A DNA stretch of 64,000 nucleotides, taken from Sebastes aleutianus (taxonomy: Eukaryota > Chordata > Actinopteri > Perciformes > Sebastidae). The stretch is taken from positions 1 to 64,000 of the forward strand of contig CAKAKS010000295.1 of the NCBI GenBank assembly GCA_916700875.1, in the 5' to 3' direction. Position 1 is the stretch's first letter; each line of letters opens with the position of its first letter. Below are positions 1-10,158 of this stretch, piece after piece. Under the pieces are notes generated by a model, which was given only the letters and a program-made list of their open reading frames with translations, did no database searches and had not been told where the DNA came from. A program made the position numbers and the translations under genes.

Positions 1-501
1 ATTGTAGTCTTGTAACAGCGTCCTCTGAACCCCGAGTCACAAAGTCAAATATGGTCTGAAAAATCTACAGAGAAGTCTGGAATGTAAAATGTAAAATGTG
101 TAGGAACCCTGAATATTTGTTCTGAATTGATCAAGTTTACTTCATGAAGTAGAAATATTTCTCTGGTTTCTGATTGTTTCAACATGTTCCACAAATAATG
201 TCTGATCATCGATATTGATCCTTCAGCACACACACATAGATGAACACAGAGATCAGCAGCATGTTATTGATGTGTGTTGACATGAACAGGTGTATGAATG
301 TTGTGGTGACATTTGGATACTGTCTGTAGAAGGCTGACATTATGATGATCCATAATAACACAATGACAAAGTCACTCTACTCATTTTAGGGAAAAGATCA
401 TTGATTAGGACATAGTGATGTTGAGCTACACATTTAAAACCTGAACACATCTGATTGGATTATAAAGTGATTTTTATCTTCATCATTTATTCTTTATTCA
501 G
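1..501 (+). other. Intron 3' end upstream of NLR-A LRR exon
   Basis: This stretch is a third copy of the intron that precedes the later LRR exons. It reads almost the same as 4,351-4,858 and 43,141-43,648, and ends in a pyrimidine-rich acceptor with AG at 500-501. It contains no coding sequence of its own. The short minus-strand reading frame at 45-233 recurs in the other intron copies and is a by-product of the repeat. Confidence 0.8.
249..501 (+). repeat. ~250-bp intronic module preceding NLR LRR exons (copy 1 of 5)
   Basis: A block of about 250 bp that runs into the acceptor site stands directly before five of the six LRR exons in the window: 249-501, 2,516-2,766, 4,604-4,858, 41,280-41,532 and 43,398-43,648. 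All five start near GAGATCAGCAGCATGTTATT and end in the same TTTATTCTTTATTCAG acceptor. The exon and this upstream intron piece therefore duplicate together as one module. The exon at 39,272 lacks it. Confidence 0.85.
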
Positions 502-675
502 ATTGATGGGCTGCAGTTTGTCAGAGATCAGCTGTGCTTCTCTGGCCTCAGCTCTGAAGTCCAACCCCTCCCATCTGAGAGAGCTGGATCTGAGTAACAA
601 CGACCTGCAGGATTCAGGAGTGAAGCTGCTTTCTGCTGGACTGAAGAGTCCAAACTGTAGACTGGAGACTCTGAG
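502..675 (+). CDS. NLR-A leucine-rich-repeat exon (first in window)
   Basis: A 174-bp exon (58 codons) between AG at 500-501 and GT at 676-677. It starts with the last base of a split codon and ends with two bases of the next, so it can be spliced to any sister LRR exon without a frame change. The product is a ribonuclease-inhibitor-type LRR with the pattern L-x-x-C-x-L-S followed by LRELDLSNNDLQDSGVKLL. Such LRRs form the C-terminal sensor domain of fish NLR proteins. The 5' third resembles the third-LRR exons, while the rest and the following intron match the exon at 39,272, so the exon looks chimeric. The upstream part of the gene lies outside the window. Confidence 0.85.
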
Positions 676-1632
676 GTCAGTTCACTGACTGTAGTTTGTG
701 TAGTTTGTACACACACTCTCTACACACTGGCTCTGCTCCAGATGGCTCTAGAGAGGGACTTTCACGTTTTCACGTTGGCCACCGTAGCTCTCCAACACGC
801 TTGGCACACAGGAGAGGCTTCAGTTGGTTGTAATCTCCTCACCTCACCACTAGATACCTCCAGATCCTACACACTGGACCTTTAACCACAGACCTTATTT
901 CAGGCATCTAACTAAAAACCCATTGACTTCCAGACGAGGGAACAGGAAGTGCTAAAATGCTAATTCATTTCTGGGTTTTAGGACTCATTCCTGTAGCGCT
1001 CTATTTGAACATGTCTAAAGGTGCAGCACTCTTCAACAAACACGTATTGCACCAACTTAAAGGCACACAAGTGATGATTATGAACGACACCATCTAATCA
1101 GAGGTCTCTATGGTTCTAAGTTATTCCCACGTTCTTTTTGACAGCAGATCTAACTGTGATCTGTTTTCATGTCAGCATTGTTTAATTATTTGAAGCAAAA
1201 AAAAAAAAAATATTCTGCATCAGAAACATCTTTGCAGGTCCATATTTTGTTCAAGTCTATCTGAATACAATACTCACATGTTCATATGTACATTCAAAGA
1301 GTTATTGATGTCTGTCATCATTCCTTCTGTCTGTGAAGCAACCCCCGTATAACCTGAGTGTTACGAGATGAGGACTAAATCCACAGTCTTGTTCTGTGTA
1401 AAATGACCTGTAAAGTTGATCTTAAACTAATCAGAGGCTTCAGCAGTCTGAGTTAGATGTATTAGGGCTGGGTGACTTGGAGAAAATCAAATATCATAAT
1501 ATTTTTTTGTGTAAATGACCAATAATAGAACAGCTAGAACAGTCTGGTAAGTTCAGAGAATGACATCACTTTACTGTAATGTAGCCTTTAAAACCAGGAA
1601 GAGATGACACTTACAACACAACACGATATTAC

Positions 1633-2008
1633 TAGGGCTGTCAATCCATTAAAATATTTAATCACGATTAATCGCAAATTATTCACAATTTTTGTATCTG
1701 TTCTAAATGAACCTTAAAGGGAGATCTGTCAAGTATTTAATATTCTTATCAACATGGGAGTGGACAAATATGATTTATGTAAATGTATGTATATATTTAT
1801 TATTGTAAATCAATTAAGACACAAAACAATGACAGATATTGTCCAGAAACCCTCACAGGTACTGCATTTAGCATAAAACAATATGCTCCAATCATTACAT
1901 GGCAAACTGCAGCCCAACAGGCAACAACAGCTGTCAGTGTGTCAGTGTGCTGACTTGACTATGACTTGCCCCAAACTGCATGTGAAACGATTAACTTTGA
2001 CAACCCTA
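1633..2008. mobile_element. hAT-like MITE in NLR-A intron
   Basis: Non-autonomous element with short inverted ends (TAGGGCTGTCAA at the left, TTGACAACCCTA at the right) and a near-perfect 8-bp target duplication (GATATTAC / GATATTAG). It carries no transposase. The counterpart at 40,403-40,779 sits in the same intron position of NLR-B, so the insertion predates the duplication. Superfamily assignment rests on the 8-bp duplication. Confidence 0.75.
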
Positions 2009-2766
2009 GATATTAGGATATCCAAAATCTAAGACGATATCTCATCTCATATCACGATAACGATATAATATGGATATATTGCCCAGCCTTAGTATGTATC
2101 CAGTCAGTATGTTGTGTTTGACAGTTTCCTTGTTGAGCTGCAGGAGGAATAGTAACTCAAAGAGGGAATTTGGTACTAAACAGTCTGTAACTTTGATTTG
2201 TCGACTCAGACTGCTGAATATTCATATTAGTTTCACTTGATTTTCTGTTTTAGTAATTTCTTACAGTGTAGTTGTGTTATGAAGGGACCACTTCACAGGA
2301 GGAATTATTACTACCACCAATAACTCTTTTAATGTACATATGACATGTGGCTGTTGTTTACAGACACACTTGGAACAAATGTGGACCTTTCCTGTAAATG
2401 ACATAAACCTGCTAGGTTAGCAGATACAGTGAGAAGAAGGCCATGTAATAAATGAAGTAATGAAAGTCCAACAAGTCTGATTTGATATTGATCCTCTAAT
2501 TCCAGACTTGACTGAGATCAGCAGCATGTTATTGATGTGTGTTGACATGAACAGGTGTATGAATGTTGTGGTGACATTTGGATGATGTCTGTAGAAGGCT
2601 GACATTATGATGATCCACAATAACACAATGACAAAGTCACTCTACTCATTTTAGGGAAAAGATCATTGATTAGGACATAGTGATGTTGAGCTACACATTT
2701 AAAACCTGAACACATCTGACTGGATTATAAAGTGATTTTTATCTCCATCATTTATTCTTTATTCAG

Positions 2767-2943
2767 ATTGATGAGCTGCAGGTTGTCAGAGATCAGCTGT
2801 GCTTCTCTGGTCTCAGCTCTGAAGTCCAACCCCTCCCATCTGAGAGAGCTGGATCTGAGTCACAACATCTACCTGCAGGATTCAGGAGTGAAGGTCCTGT
2901 GTGGTTTTCTGGAGAGTCCACACTGTAGACTGGAGACTCTGAG
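2767..2943 (+). CDS. NLR-A leucine-rich-repeat exon (second)
   Basis: LRR exon bounded by AG at 2,765-2,766 and GT at 2,944-2,945. It is 177 bp, one codon longer than its 174-bp sisters, because of an extra residue in the LRELDLSHNIYLQDSG segment; the NLR-B counterpart at 41,533-41,706 has the standard length. The phase is the same as in the other LRR exons. The second half encodes KVLCGFLESPHCRLETL, a variant shared only with 41,533-41,706, which identifies it as repeat type 2. The extra codon falls after the conserved LxLxxN turn and probably lengthens one loop. Confidence 0.85.
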
Positions 2944-3772
2944 GTCAGTTCACTGACTCTCTGTTACTGTTAGAGATCTTATATGTTGAATTAACAATTG
3001 AACCTGATTTATGTACAAACATAACTTACATCCATAAAGTTATTAATGTCCTTTTCTTCATATTTTCATGTTTCTTAAACTAAATCTAGTCTGCAGTCAC
3101 AAAAGACTTGTGTTTCTTAAAGAAAGTGTAGAAAATGTCCACTGTTAGTTGTTAAAGTAAATGAATGTTTATCATTGTTGGTAAATGGTCACATCTGGAT
3201 ACAGAAGATCCTCTCAACTAATATTCAGGGTTCTTACGCAGTATGGAGAAGTATGGAATTTGATTTTAGTCATTTCCAGGTCTGGATGAGTATGGAAAAA
3301 AGAAAAGAGAGAATGGAAAAACATGTCTGTTTCCAGACTGTTGCCCCTATTCTGCTTTCTAAGATATCAAATTCAGAATTTCTAAAAATAAATAGATCAT
3401 ACAAGCAGAGTGTTTTTCATGGTGTTTAGAGCAGCCGGTGCAGCCACAATGTTTACTACTGTGTGAGAGAGCGCGGGCCAGAGAGAGCTTGATGTCGTTG
3501 AAAGCAGCACAGGAAGTAGGCTCTGACTGAACGCACACTCCTACAGAGCTGCCTCTACGCCTGAACGTCACAGCCAGGGCCGGCGCCTCTATAGAGGCCA
3601 ACTAGGCAACCGCCTAGGGCGGCACTTTGGCAGCCAAATATGGGCCAACTATTCATCATGAGCAACATAACAATAATAATATAATAATAAAAAGTAACCG
3701 GTAACTGCAGGCAGACGGCACAGAGCAGAACGCTGCCTGTCAGACTGGGACAATCTAATACTTTACATATTG

Positions 3773-3785
3773 AGGGGGGGGGGGG
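3773..3785 (+). repeat. Poly-G tract in LRR intron
   Basis: A run of about 13 G in the intron between LRR exons 2 and 3. The counterpart near 42,537-42,544 is only about 8 G, so the tract varies in length between the duplicates. Confidence 0.7.
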
Positions 3786-4327
3786 ACGAGCGGCCCCTCC
3801 TAATTTGGACTGATCCTCGTTCTGGCTGAAATCTGATTGGCTCAGTCATTTACATCATGAACGTGATGAACTGTGACCAGTGTTCCAGCTGGCCGGTCTT
3901 GTTTTGATTCAGTGATGACGTGCTGATACAAACTGAGGAGGTGTCATCCACGATGAAGAGTCTTGAAGGTCTTCATCATCATCATCATCACATTCTCTTT
4001 ATACCACTAAAACTCTATTAGTGGTAAAATTACTAACCCACAATGTTTCGTCTCGCGCCCTCCGGCCGCTCACATAAGACACCTCTCCGTCTCAAAGTCC
4101 TGGGATGGGTTTGTGTCCCAGTCTGTCTCTGGTGCTAATAGAGGGACGGCATCATTGTGATTCACCTAGAGCAGGATGTTTGACAGCAGAACGTCGTCCA
4201 GCTTTCTCTGTAGGACTGTAGACTGAACAGCCACGATGAGTAAAGTGTTGGTTGGTTAACAATTCCAAATGGAAAAGAGAGCTGGATGCAAACTTTGAGG
4301 AAAATCGTTTGACATCTCAAACATGGT

Positions 4328-4349
4328 GGGGGGGGGGGGGGGGGGGGGG
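4328..4349 (+). repeat. 22-base poly-G tract
   Basis: An uninterrupted run of about 22 G just before the duplicated intron piece that also begins the window. The counterpart at about 43,128-43,138 has 11 G. Tracts like this can form G-quadruplexes and are prone to breakage and slippage. It lies exactly where the repeated intron block begins, so it may mark a recombination edge. Confidence 0.7.
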
Positions 4350-4858
4350 TGTAGTCTTGTAACAGCGTCCTCTGAACCCCGAGTCACAAAGTCAAATATG
4401 GTCTGAAAAATCTACAGAGAAGTCTGGAAAACTCTGGAATGTAAAATGTAAAATGTGTAGGAACCCTGAATATTTGTTCTGAATTGATCAAGTTTACTTC
4501 ATGAAGTAGAAATATTTCTCTGGTTTCTGATTGTTTCAACATGTTCCACAAATAATGTCTGATCATCGATATTGATCCTTCAGCACACACACATAGATGA
4601 ACACCGAGATCAGCAGCATGTTATTGATGTGTGTTGACATGAACAGGTGTATGAATGTTGTGGTGACATTTGGATGATGTCTGTAGAAGGCTGACATTAT
4701 GATGATCCACAATAACACAATGACAAAGTCACTCTACTCATTTTAGGGGAAAGATCATTGATTAGGACATAGTGATGTTGAGCTACACATTTAAAACCTG
4801 AACACATCTGATTGGATTATAAAGTGATTTTTATCTTCATCATTTATTCTTTATTCAG

Positions 4859-5032
4859 ATTGAGGGACTGCTGGTTGTCAGAGATCAGCTGTGCTTCTCT
4901 GGCCTCAGCTCTGAAGTCCAACCCCTCCCATCTGAGAGAGCTGGATCTGAGAGGCAACCGCCTGAAGGAATCAGACGTGAAGTTGCTGTCTGATCTTGTG
5001 GAGAGTCCACACTGTAGACTGGAGACTCTGAG
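4859..5032 (+). CDS. NLR-A leucine-rich-repeat exon (third, last)
   Basis: A 174-bp LRR exon bounded by AG at 4,857-4,858 and GT at 5,033-5,034, in the same phase as the others. It encodes type-3 repeat sequence ending LKESDVKLLSDLVESPHC, matched by 43,649-43,822 in NLR-B. It is followed by a 200-bp intron and the stop exon at 5,233. If that intron were retained, the frame would run on about 17 codons past the exon to a stop near 5,082, giving a slightly longer tail. Confidence 0.85.
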
Positions 5033-5232
5033 GTCAGTAGAGGGTCGGAGTCGGTCCATGCTGGTTTCAGCAGTATTGTTGTGATGTGTTTCCTCCGTTA
5101 AGCTGTGAGAGGAGAACGTTGACACACAGAGAGAGAGAGAACAGTCAACCAATCAGATCAGCCAGAAGCTTGTTGTGATCATGTGTTTGAGTCGATGTGA
5201 AGAAGATGTTGTTGTTGTGTTCATGTCTCCAG

Positions 5233-5260
5233 GAAATAAAGCTGGATTACAGCTGACAGC
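5233..5260 (+). CDS. NLR-A terminal micro-exon: stop codon and poly(A) signal
   Basis: After the acceptor TCTCCAG the sequence GAAATAAAGCTGG completes the split codon AG+G, adds AAA (Lys) and ends in TAA at 5,237-5,239. The same bases include AATAAA, so the stop codon sits inside a canonical poly(A) signal. The arrangement is conserved in NLR-B at 44,019-44,025. No SPRY/B30.2 exon, present in many fish NLRs, is seen after it. The assignment rests on splice phase and signal overlap, not on transcripts. Confidence 0.65.
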
Positions 5261-8200
5261 ATCACATCATGTATAGAGACAGTGGTCCTCATCCATCAAA
5301 CTGTCGTACGATCAAATCTGATTAGAAAGTGTGTGTTCTCTCATTGAGAGATAGAACCATCATAGAACCATTGTTACATTTAGTAACCATGTGGTCTTTA
5401 TAAAGACCAGAACCTCTGCTGAAGTCCAGTAATCACAGCTGAGGTTTTACTGTTCAGTCTGTGTATGAACATGTAGGACCTTTAAAGAGGACCTGTTAAG
5501 CTTATGTTCAGGTGCATACTTGTATTTTAGGTTTCTACTAGAACATGTTTACATGCTTTAATGTTCAAAAAACACTTTACTTTTCTTCTACCGGCTGTGC
5601 TGCAGCACCTCTTTACACCCTCTGTCTGAAACGCTCTGTTTGATCTCCTTGTCCAAAAAGACTCCATATTTAGTCGGGCTGTCAAAGTTAACGCAATAAT
5701 AACGCGTTAACGCTAGTTCGTTTTAACACCACTAATTACTTTAACGCAACTTGTGATTTTTAGGTTGTAAAATGTGCGATTAATTTGAGACTAATCACGA
5801 TTAACTATGGACAATCATGCAATTAATCACGACTAAATATTTTATGGATTGACAGCCCTAATATTTACATAATTGTCATGTAATATTTAAAAGTAGATGA
5901 AACATTGAAATGTGACTGAAACCAACCTAGCAGCAGTAAATCCATCATTAAAGTGAGCAGTGAAAAGCTCTCTGTTTCTGCAGTAATGATGCTCTCAGGA
6001 CTCTCAGCAGTTTATTTCCACTGTGTGGATCATAAGATAATATTACACAGAGACAAAGAATTTGAACACATAATCCAGGCTAAAAGCAACACAGTTTAAA
6101 CTGACACATGCAGAAAGGTCACCGACTGTGTGAATGTGTAAATGAACAGACTTGTAATATCACTGCCCCGTCTAGAGCACCAGAGATCTGACTAGAACTA
6201 CTTTGTGTACTCTGCTGAGTTAATGTGATCACATGTATTGTTATGACCTGTATGACAATAATGTAGCCTTCTTCTCTCAGCTGCAAACCCAGCAGTGTGA
6301 AACGCACATAAATGACATTTATATAACCACAATAACACAAAATCAGTACATGATCTCTTATCATATATTCATATATGATATTCATATAGTCACTCATCTG
6401 AATCAGCTTCTTGAGCCGTATGTTGCTGTGAGACACGTCAGAGTCGTGTTCCTACAGTCCCTCAGACTGAATGCGTTGCCTTGGTTAGTTTGCTACCAAT
6501 ACTTTTATGTATGCTGTGGGTGATTAGAAGATGTGAAAGTTAGCCTGCTTACCGCTGTGAATTATGTTTATAGATTTATTTTTTACTTTCTCCCAAGTCT
6601 GTTTCACACCGCCGGGGTTGGAGCTGAAAGAATAAGACTAAAGTATTATAATTCCTCCAGGAGATGAATAAAGTATCTTCTATTCTATTCTATAAGAACA
6701 CATTTAATCAACACATTGGTTTAATGGAACACACGTGTAATTAGTTCTAGTCAGATCTATCGTGATATTAAAAGTCTGTTTATTTACACATTCACACAGT
6801 CTGTGATTTTTTTGTCAGCTGTCCTTCCTGCATCTTGCAGTTTAAACTGTGTTAATTTTAGTCTGGATTATGTGTTTAACTTTTCTAATATGCGTTTGTA
6901 AAGTATGCCGCTCTGCTGACCGTAGACTGGTCCATGTCTGTGATTGGTCATGTGCTACAAACCCCGCCCCTTCTATGTGAACGCGCTCATAGCCAGACTG
7001 AGAAACCCTGGGTTGACTTACGGAGTTGATAACAACTGTCGTAGGACCGCTTAGCGGGATCTTGGTTGAGGGGTTAGTTAAACCAGATAAGGAGAAGATA
7101 CCCTGGGTGTGTTGGACTGGCTTCGTAGTACAGGCCTCTGGTCTGTGAGCTCTGAGCTCAGTGTGTTCACTCCAATACGTTAACATGAGAGCTGAAAGGA
7201 AGCTGGCTACGCTACACAGACTGAAGTCCCTTCTGCTCTTTATACTGGATGCTGATGAAGGGAGTCTCTGTAAACACTGAGGGATGACTTCTGTTGTCTT
7301 CTTCTTCTCTCATCAGATGGAAGCAGTGATGTCTAACCACCATCATCCCTGTGTGTTCCTCTGGACCTGACAGAGTATCATCAGTGTATCTGGACTCTGT
7401 CCTTCTGCACAGTCTCTGCAGACACACTGAGACTCCTCCACTCCTTCTGCTCCACACTCAACCACCTCCTCCACCTGGACCTGGGTTTCACTTTGTCTTC
7501 ATTCATTCATATATTCTGAACCCAAAGTGCCTCTGCAGATCAGTTCTGTTTATGACAACAGAACTGTAGATTAACACATTTAAATAGATGTTTCTGCTTT
7601 GCTTTCTGTTGCAGCTCCACCCTGTGGAACGATGGAGTTCTGCAGTTAATTTCCTCATACTACTAAATATATATATACCATATACAATATATATACCAAT
7701 ACCAGCCGTTTTTCATATTATAACATTATGCTTGTAACAAACATAAAGAAGTAGATAAAACCTGAACCTGAGGCTTCAGTTTCTCAACTAACTACAAACA
7801 GATTATGTCTGGATTTTGGTGGAAAGTCAGCTCCTTAATAAAAAATATCCTGACTATCTGTGTTTTTGCTACAAAACAAATCATATTTGTTAGTTTATTA
7901 CAGATGTACGTGTCACCCTGCTAGTTTTCACATTACATGGCTCCACACAGACACATGAAGTCAACCTGTGGAGCTTTTCCCCTCAGAAATCAATGTTGAG
8001 TCGCCGTCATCACCACCGTTCATGTTCTGTAGCTTGTATTGGAAAAATACATACATGCAGCACATTCCTAAGGTCTTGACAGGTGACACTCACTGCCCTT
8101 GAAGTCTATTTCAGTTTCTGTGTTGCATACACAACAAACATGTAGTGCCTATTTGAGGACAAGTACCTTAAATGGACAGAAGTGTCAGACAGAGAGGACA

Positions 8201-8822
8201 ATGTGAGATATACGACTGTGAGCATTCACACAAGGTTATAAATGTCGCTAAACCGAGAGACTCTGTACTCTCAGCCCCGAACATTCAATGTTGATGGTTG
8301 TGTGCCCACTTGCAGGTGTGTATTAAAACTCAGAAAGACGCTGTCTTGATTTGAGTCCTTATTTAACAGAAATTGGTCCACAGGCTCCATTACAGTCCAC
8401 CAGTCCCAGAAACAAAAGCCAAACACCAAAGTGTTTATAATTGCTAAGCAATATTGGACTCATTCCTTAAATTCTGCACATTCCAGTGAGCTACATGAGT
8501 GTCCTGCGTCATTTCTTTAATGTCATGCAAATAAAGAAACTAACACAAACCAATTCTTTTGTCCTCTGTTTACTTCAAAGAGCAGATTTTCATTATGAAT
8601 GTTTTTGGCTTTTTGAATCTTATTTTTGGTCTAAAATTGTGACCTTTTGTTTCCCAGAGTCACAGGTCACATCTTAAAATGTCTTAAACCAGCAAATCTC
8701 AATTTGAGCTTGAACCAGAAACCAGGTTTCTTTTTGCAATTTTGAAACTTTTGATGTTGACTGATTAAATTCTTCTGTCTTGGAAATATTAAATGTTGAC
8801 CAGCACAACTGCCTGGTGTTAT
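5261..8822. other. 3' flank of NLR-A, no gene seen
   Basis: Non-coding flank, largely duplicated at 44,046-46,370. Three blocks are present here but absent from the right copy: about 5,300-5,430, 6,237-6,781 and 8,168-8,786. Each could be an insertion here or a deletion there. The part at 7,258-7,670 is well conserved between copies and holds acceptor-like sites (CTTCTCTCATCAG near 7,313; TTCTGTTGCAG near 7,614). It may be untranslated exon sequence of NLR transcripts, but I see no supported reading frame. Confidence 0.6.
5674..5860. mobile_element. 187-bp hAT-like MITE
   Basis: Ends are TCGGGCTGTCAAAG and TTGACAGCCCTA, flanked by ATATTTAG (5,666-5,673) and ATATTTAC (5,861-5,868), a 7/8 match to an 8-bp target duplication. 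The interior has GTTAA/TTAAC-rich palindromes. It is a short relative of the element at 1,633-2,008 and is duplicated at 44,333-44,520. Confidence 0.8.
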
Positions 8823-9562
8823 AAAGGGACTGTTTGTAAGAATCAGAAATGCTTATTAACAGCGACACCTGTGGCCGTTGAGTCAACTAAAGTCAGCGTC
8901 CTGTTGCTCGCGCTTGTGCTCGCTCTACATAGACATGAACGAGCATCGCTCAAAACAGTGAGGCGACACACGTCAGCTAAAAGCACAATATCACTCTATA
9001 TTTCAGCTGCTTGGCAGTAATGTTAGCTGACCAGACGGAGGTCTCTCCATGAATCAATGCTGATCCTAGTGTTGGCTTTTCCTGCTTCAGCCTCCCGACC
9101 GCGGCCGGAGGGAACAGGGGAGACACCGGCAGCCGGTCGTAGACGATAACGTTTCTCTCTGCGGAGCCCCGTCACTTCACAAGACACGGGAAACCTCTGT
9201 TGGTCTGGAGGAGCTGCAGCACGTTCACTGTACATTCGCTAGATATTCTCAGAGCTACGAAGTCTTCTGCAGTGTGTAGTGTGCGTGCATGCACGTGAGG
9301 TGGAGCGAGCTGAGTGAAGGCAAGCAGAGTAGCAGAGACTCCGGCCCTGGAGACCAAAGCTACGGTCTCCCCCGCGTCCTCCGACCGCGGCCGATACTGT
9401 TTAACAGACGGGCTTCACTAGATAGAACTTTGTGGTTTTGGTGCTTCCGTGTAGTTTGTGTTGGAGTCTGAGTCTGAACAGCGTAGCCACACGCGAGCAC
9501 GCATGGGAAACACCGACCCGCAATGATTTATAAGAGTGTAAGACGTTACAAACAGTCCCTTT
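8823..9562. mobile_element. ~740-bp CpG-rich TIR element (left copy)
   Basis: Inverted ends AAAGGGACTGTTTGTAA (8,823-8,839) and TTACAAACAGTCCCTTT (9,546-9,562) match perfectly. The interior is unusually CpG-rich for this window and holds no transposase. The right copy at 46,371-47,125 has the same ends and a few small length differences. The short reading frames within it are not conserved as proteins. It is a non-autonomous DNA transposon; the superfamily was not determined. Confidence 0.75.
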
Positions 9563-9724
9563 AAGACGTAGGAAACCATCCAATTTATCGTTAGTTACTA
9601 CATTTTCTAATATCAAAATGTTGCTATACTAAAGAAAACACAAATATATATATATATATGCAACAACATTACTAACATAGTTATACAGCTGTCTTTTCAT
9701 GCACGTGTAGTTCAACTCTAAGCA

Positions 9725-10020
9725 GCCGCGCAATGCATTCTGGGAGCGTGGCGGCGCGATTCGAAGAACGGAGCGTCACGACCACGGATGTATTAAGAGA
9801 AGAGAAGGTCACGACCGGTCTTTTAATACATCCATGGTCACGGGTTTGGTGTCGGGGTATGACGCATGCGCAGTGTGACTGAAGCTGCTGTCCTGCGTTG
9901 CGATTGGCTCATTTTTGGCGAGTTAAGAGCAGATCTTACTGCGCATGTGTAGAAGATATGACTCGATGATGACGCGTGACCCAGCCTCCTTCCATAGGCC
10001 TTGTCTCCAGTGTGATCCAT
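9725..10020 (+). promoter_or_regulatory. CpG-rich NLR promoter block P1
   Basis: The block holds a GCATTCTGGGAG motif near 9,736 (like a ZNF143/SBS site on the other strand), an NRF1-like GCATGCGCAG at 9,864-9,873, an inverted CCAAT box (ATTGG, 9,903-9,907) and a second GCGCATGT at 9,941-9,948. There is no obvious TATA box. The adjacent stretch GTGACCCAGCCTCCTTC (about 9,978) also occurs just upstream of NLR-B exon 1 (26,796), which supports a role as an NLR promoter. The LINE is inserted just downstream, so P1 no longer leads into a visible NLR gene. Confidence 0.6.
9777..9844. repeat. Inverted repeat before promoter P1
   Basis: Arms CACGACCACGGATGTATTAA (9,777-9,796) and TTAATACATCCATGGTCACG (9,822-9,841) are near-perfect reverse complements and enclose a short spacer, so the DNA or RNA could fold into a hairpin of about 20 bp. 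It is preserved at 47,337-47,407. Function unknown. Confidence 0.7.
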
Positions 10021-10029
10021 CAGTGCAAT

Positions 10030-10043
10030 CAGCAGCACCTGTG
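10030..10043. repeat. 5' target-site duplication of the LINE (left copy)
   Basis: CAGCAGCACCTGTG precedes the LINE here and at 47,592-47,605. The partner repeat is found after the right LINE copy (51,644-51,657) but not after the left one, so the left 3' flank has been replaced. Confidence 0.75.
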
Positions 10044-10158
10044 GAGAAGAAGAAGAACTTTTTTTTTTCCTAGAGAGAGACGGAAGTAATTTGCGAACGC
10101 GGTAGGATTGAAAGATTTGCTGGCGGATTAGCATAAACTGTACTTTGACTGTAACATC

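Noticed and set aside
7258..7570. Additional NLR coding exon or SPRY exon in the 3' flank
   Set aside because: Acceptor-like sites exist, but no conserved reading frame is shared between the two copies and no SPRY motif is visible.
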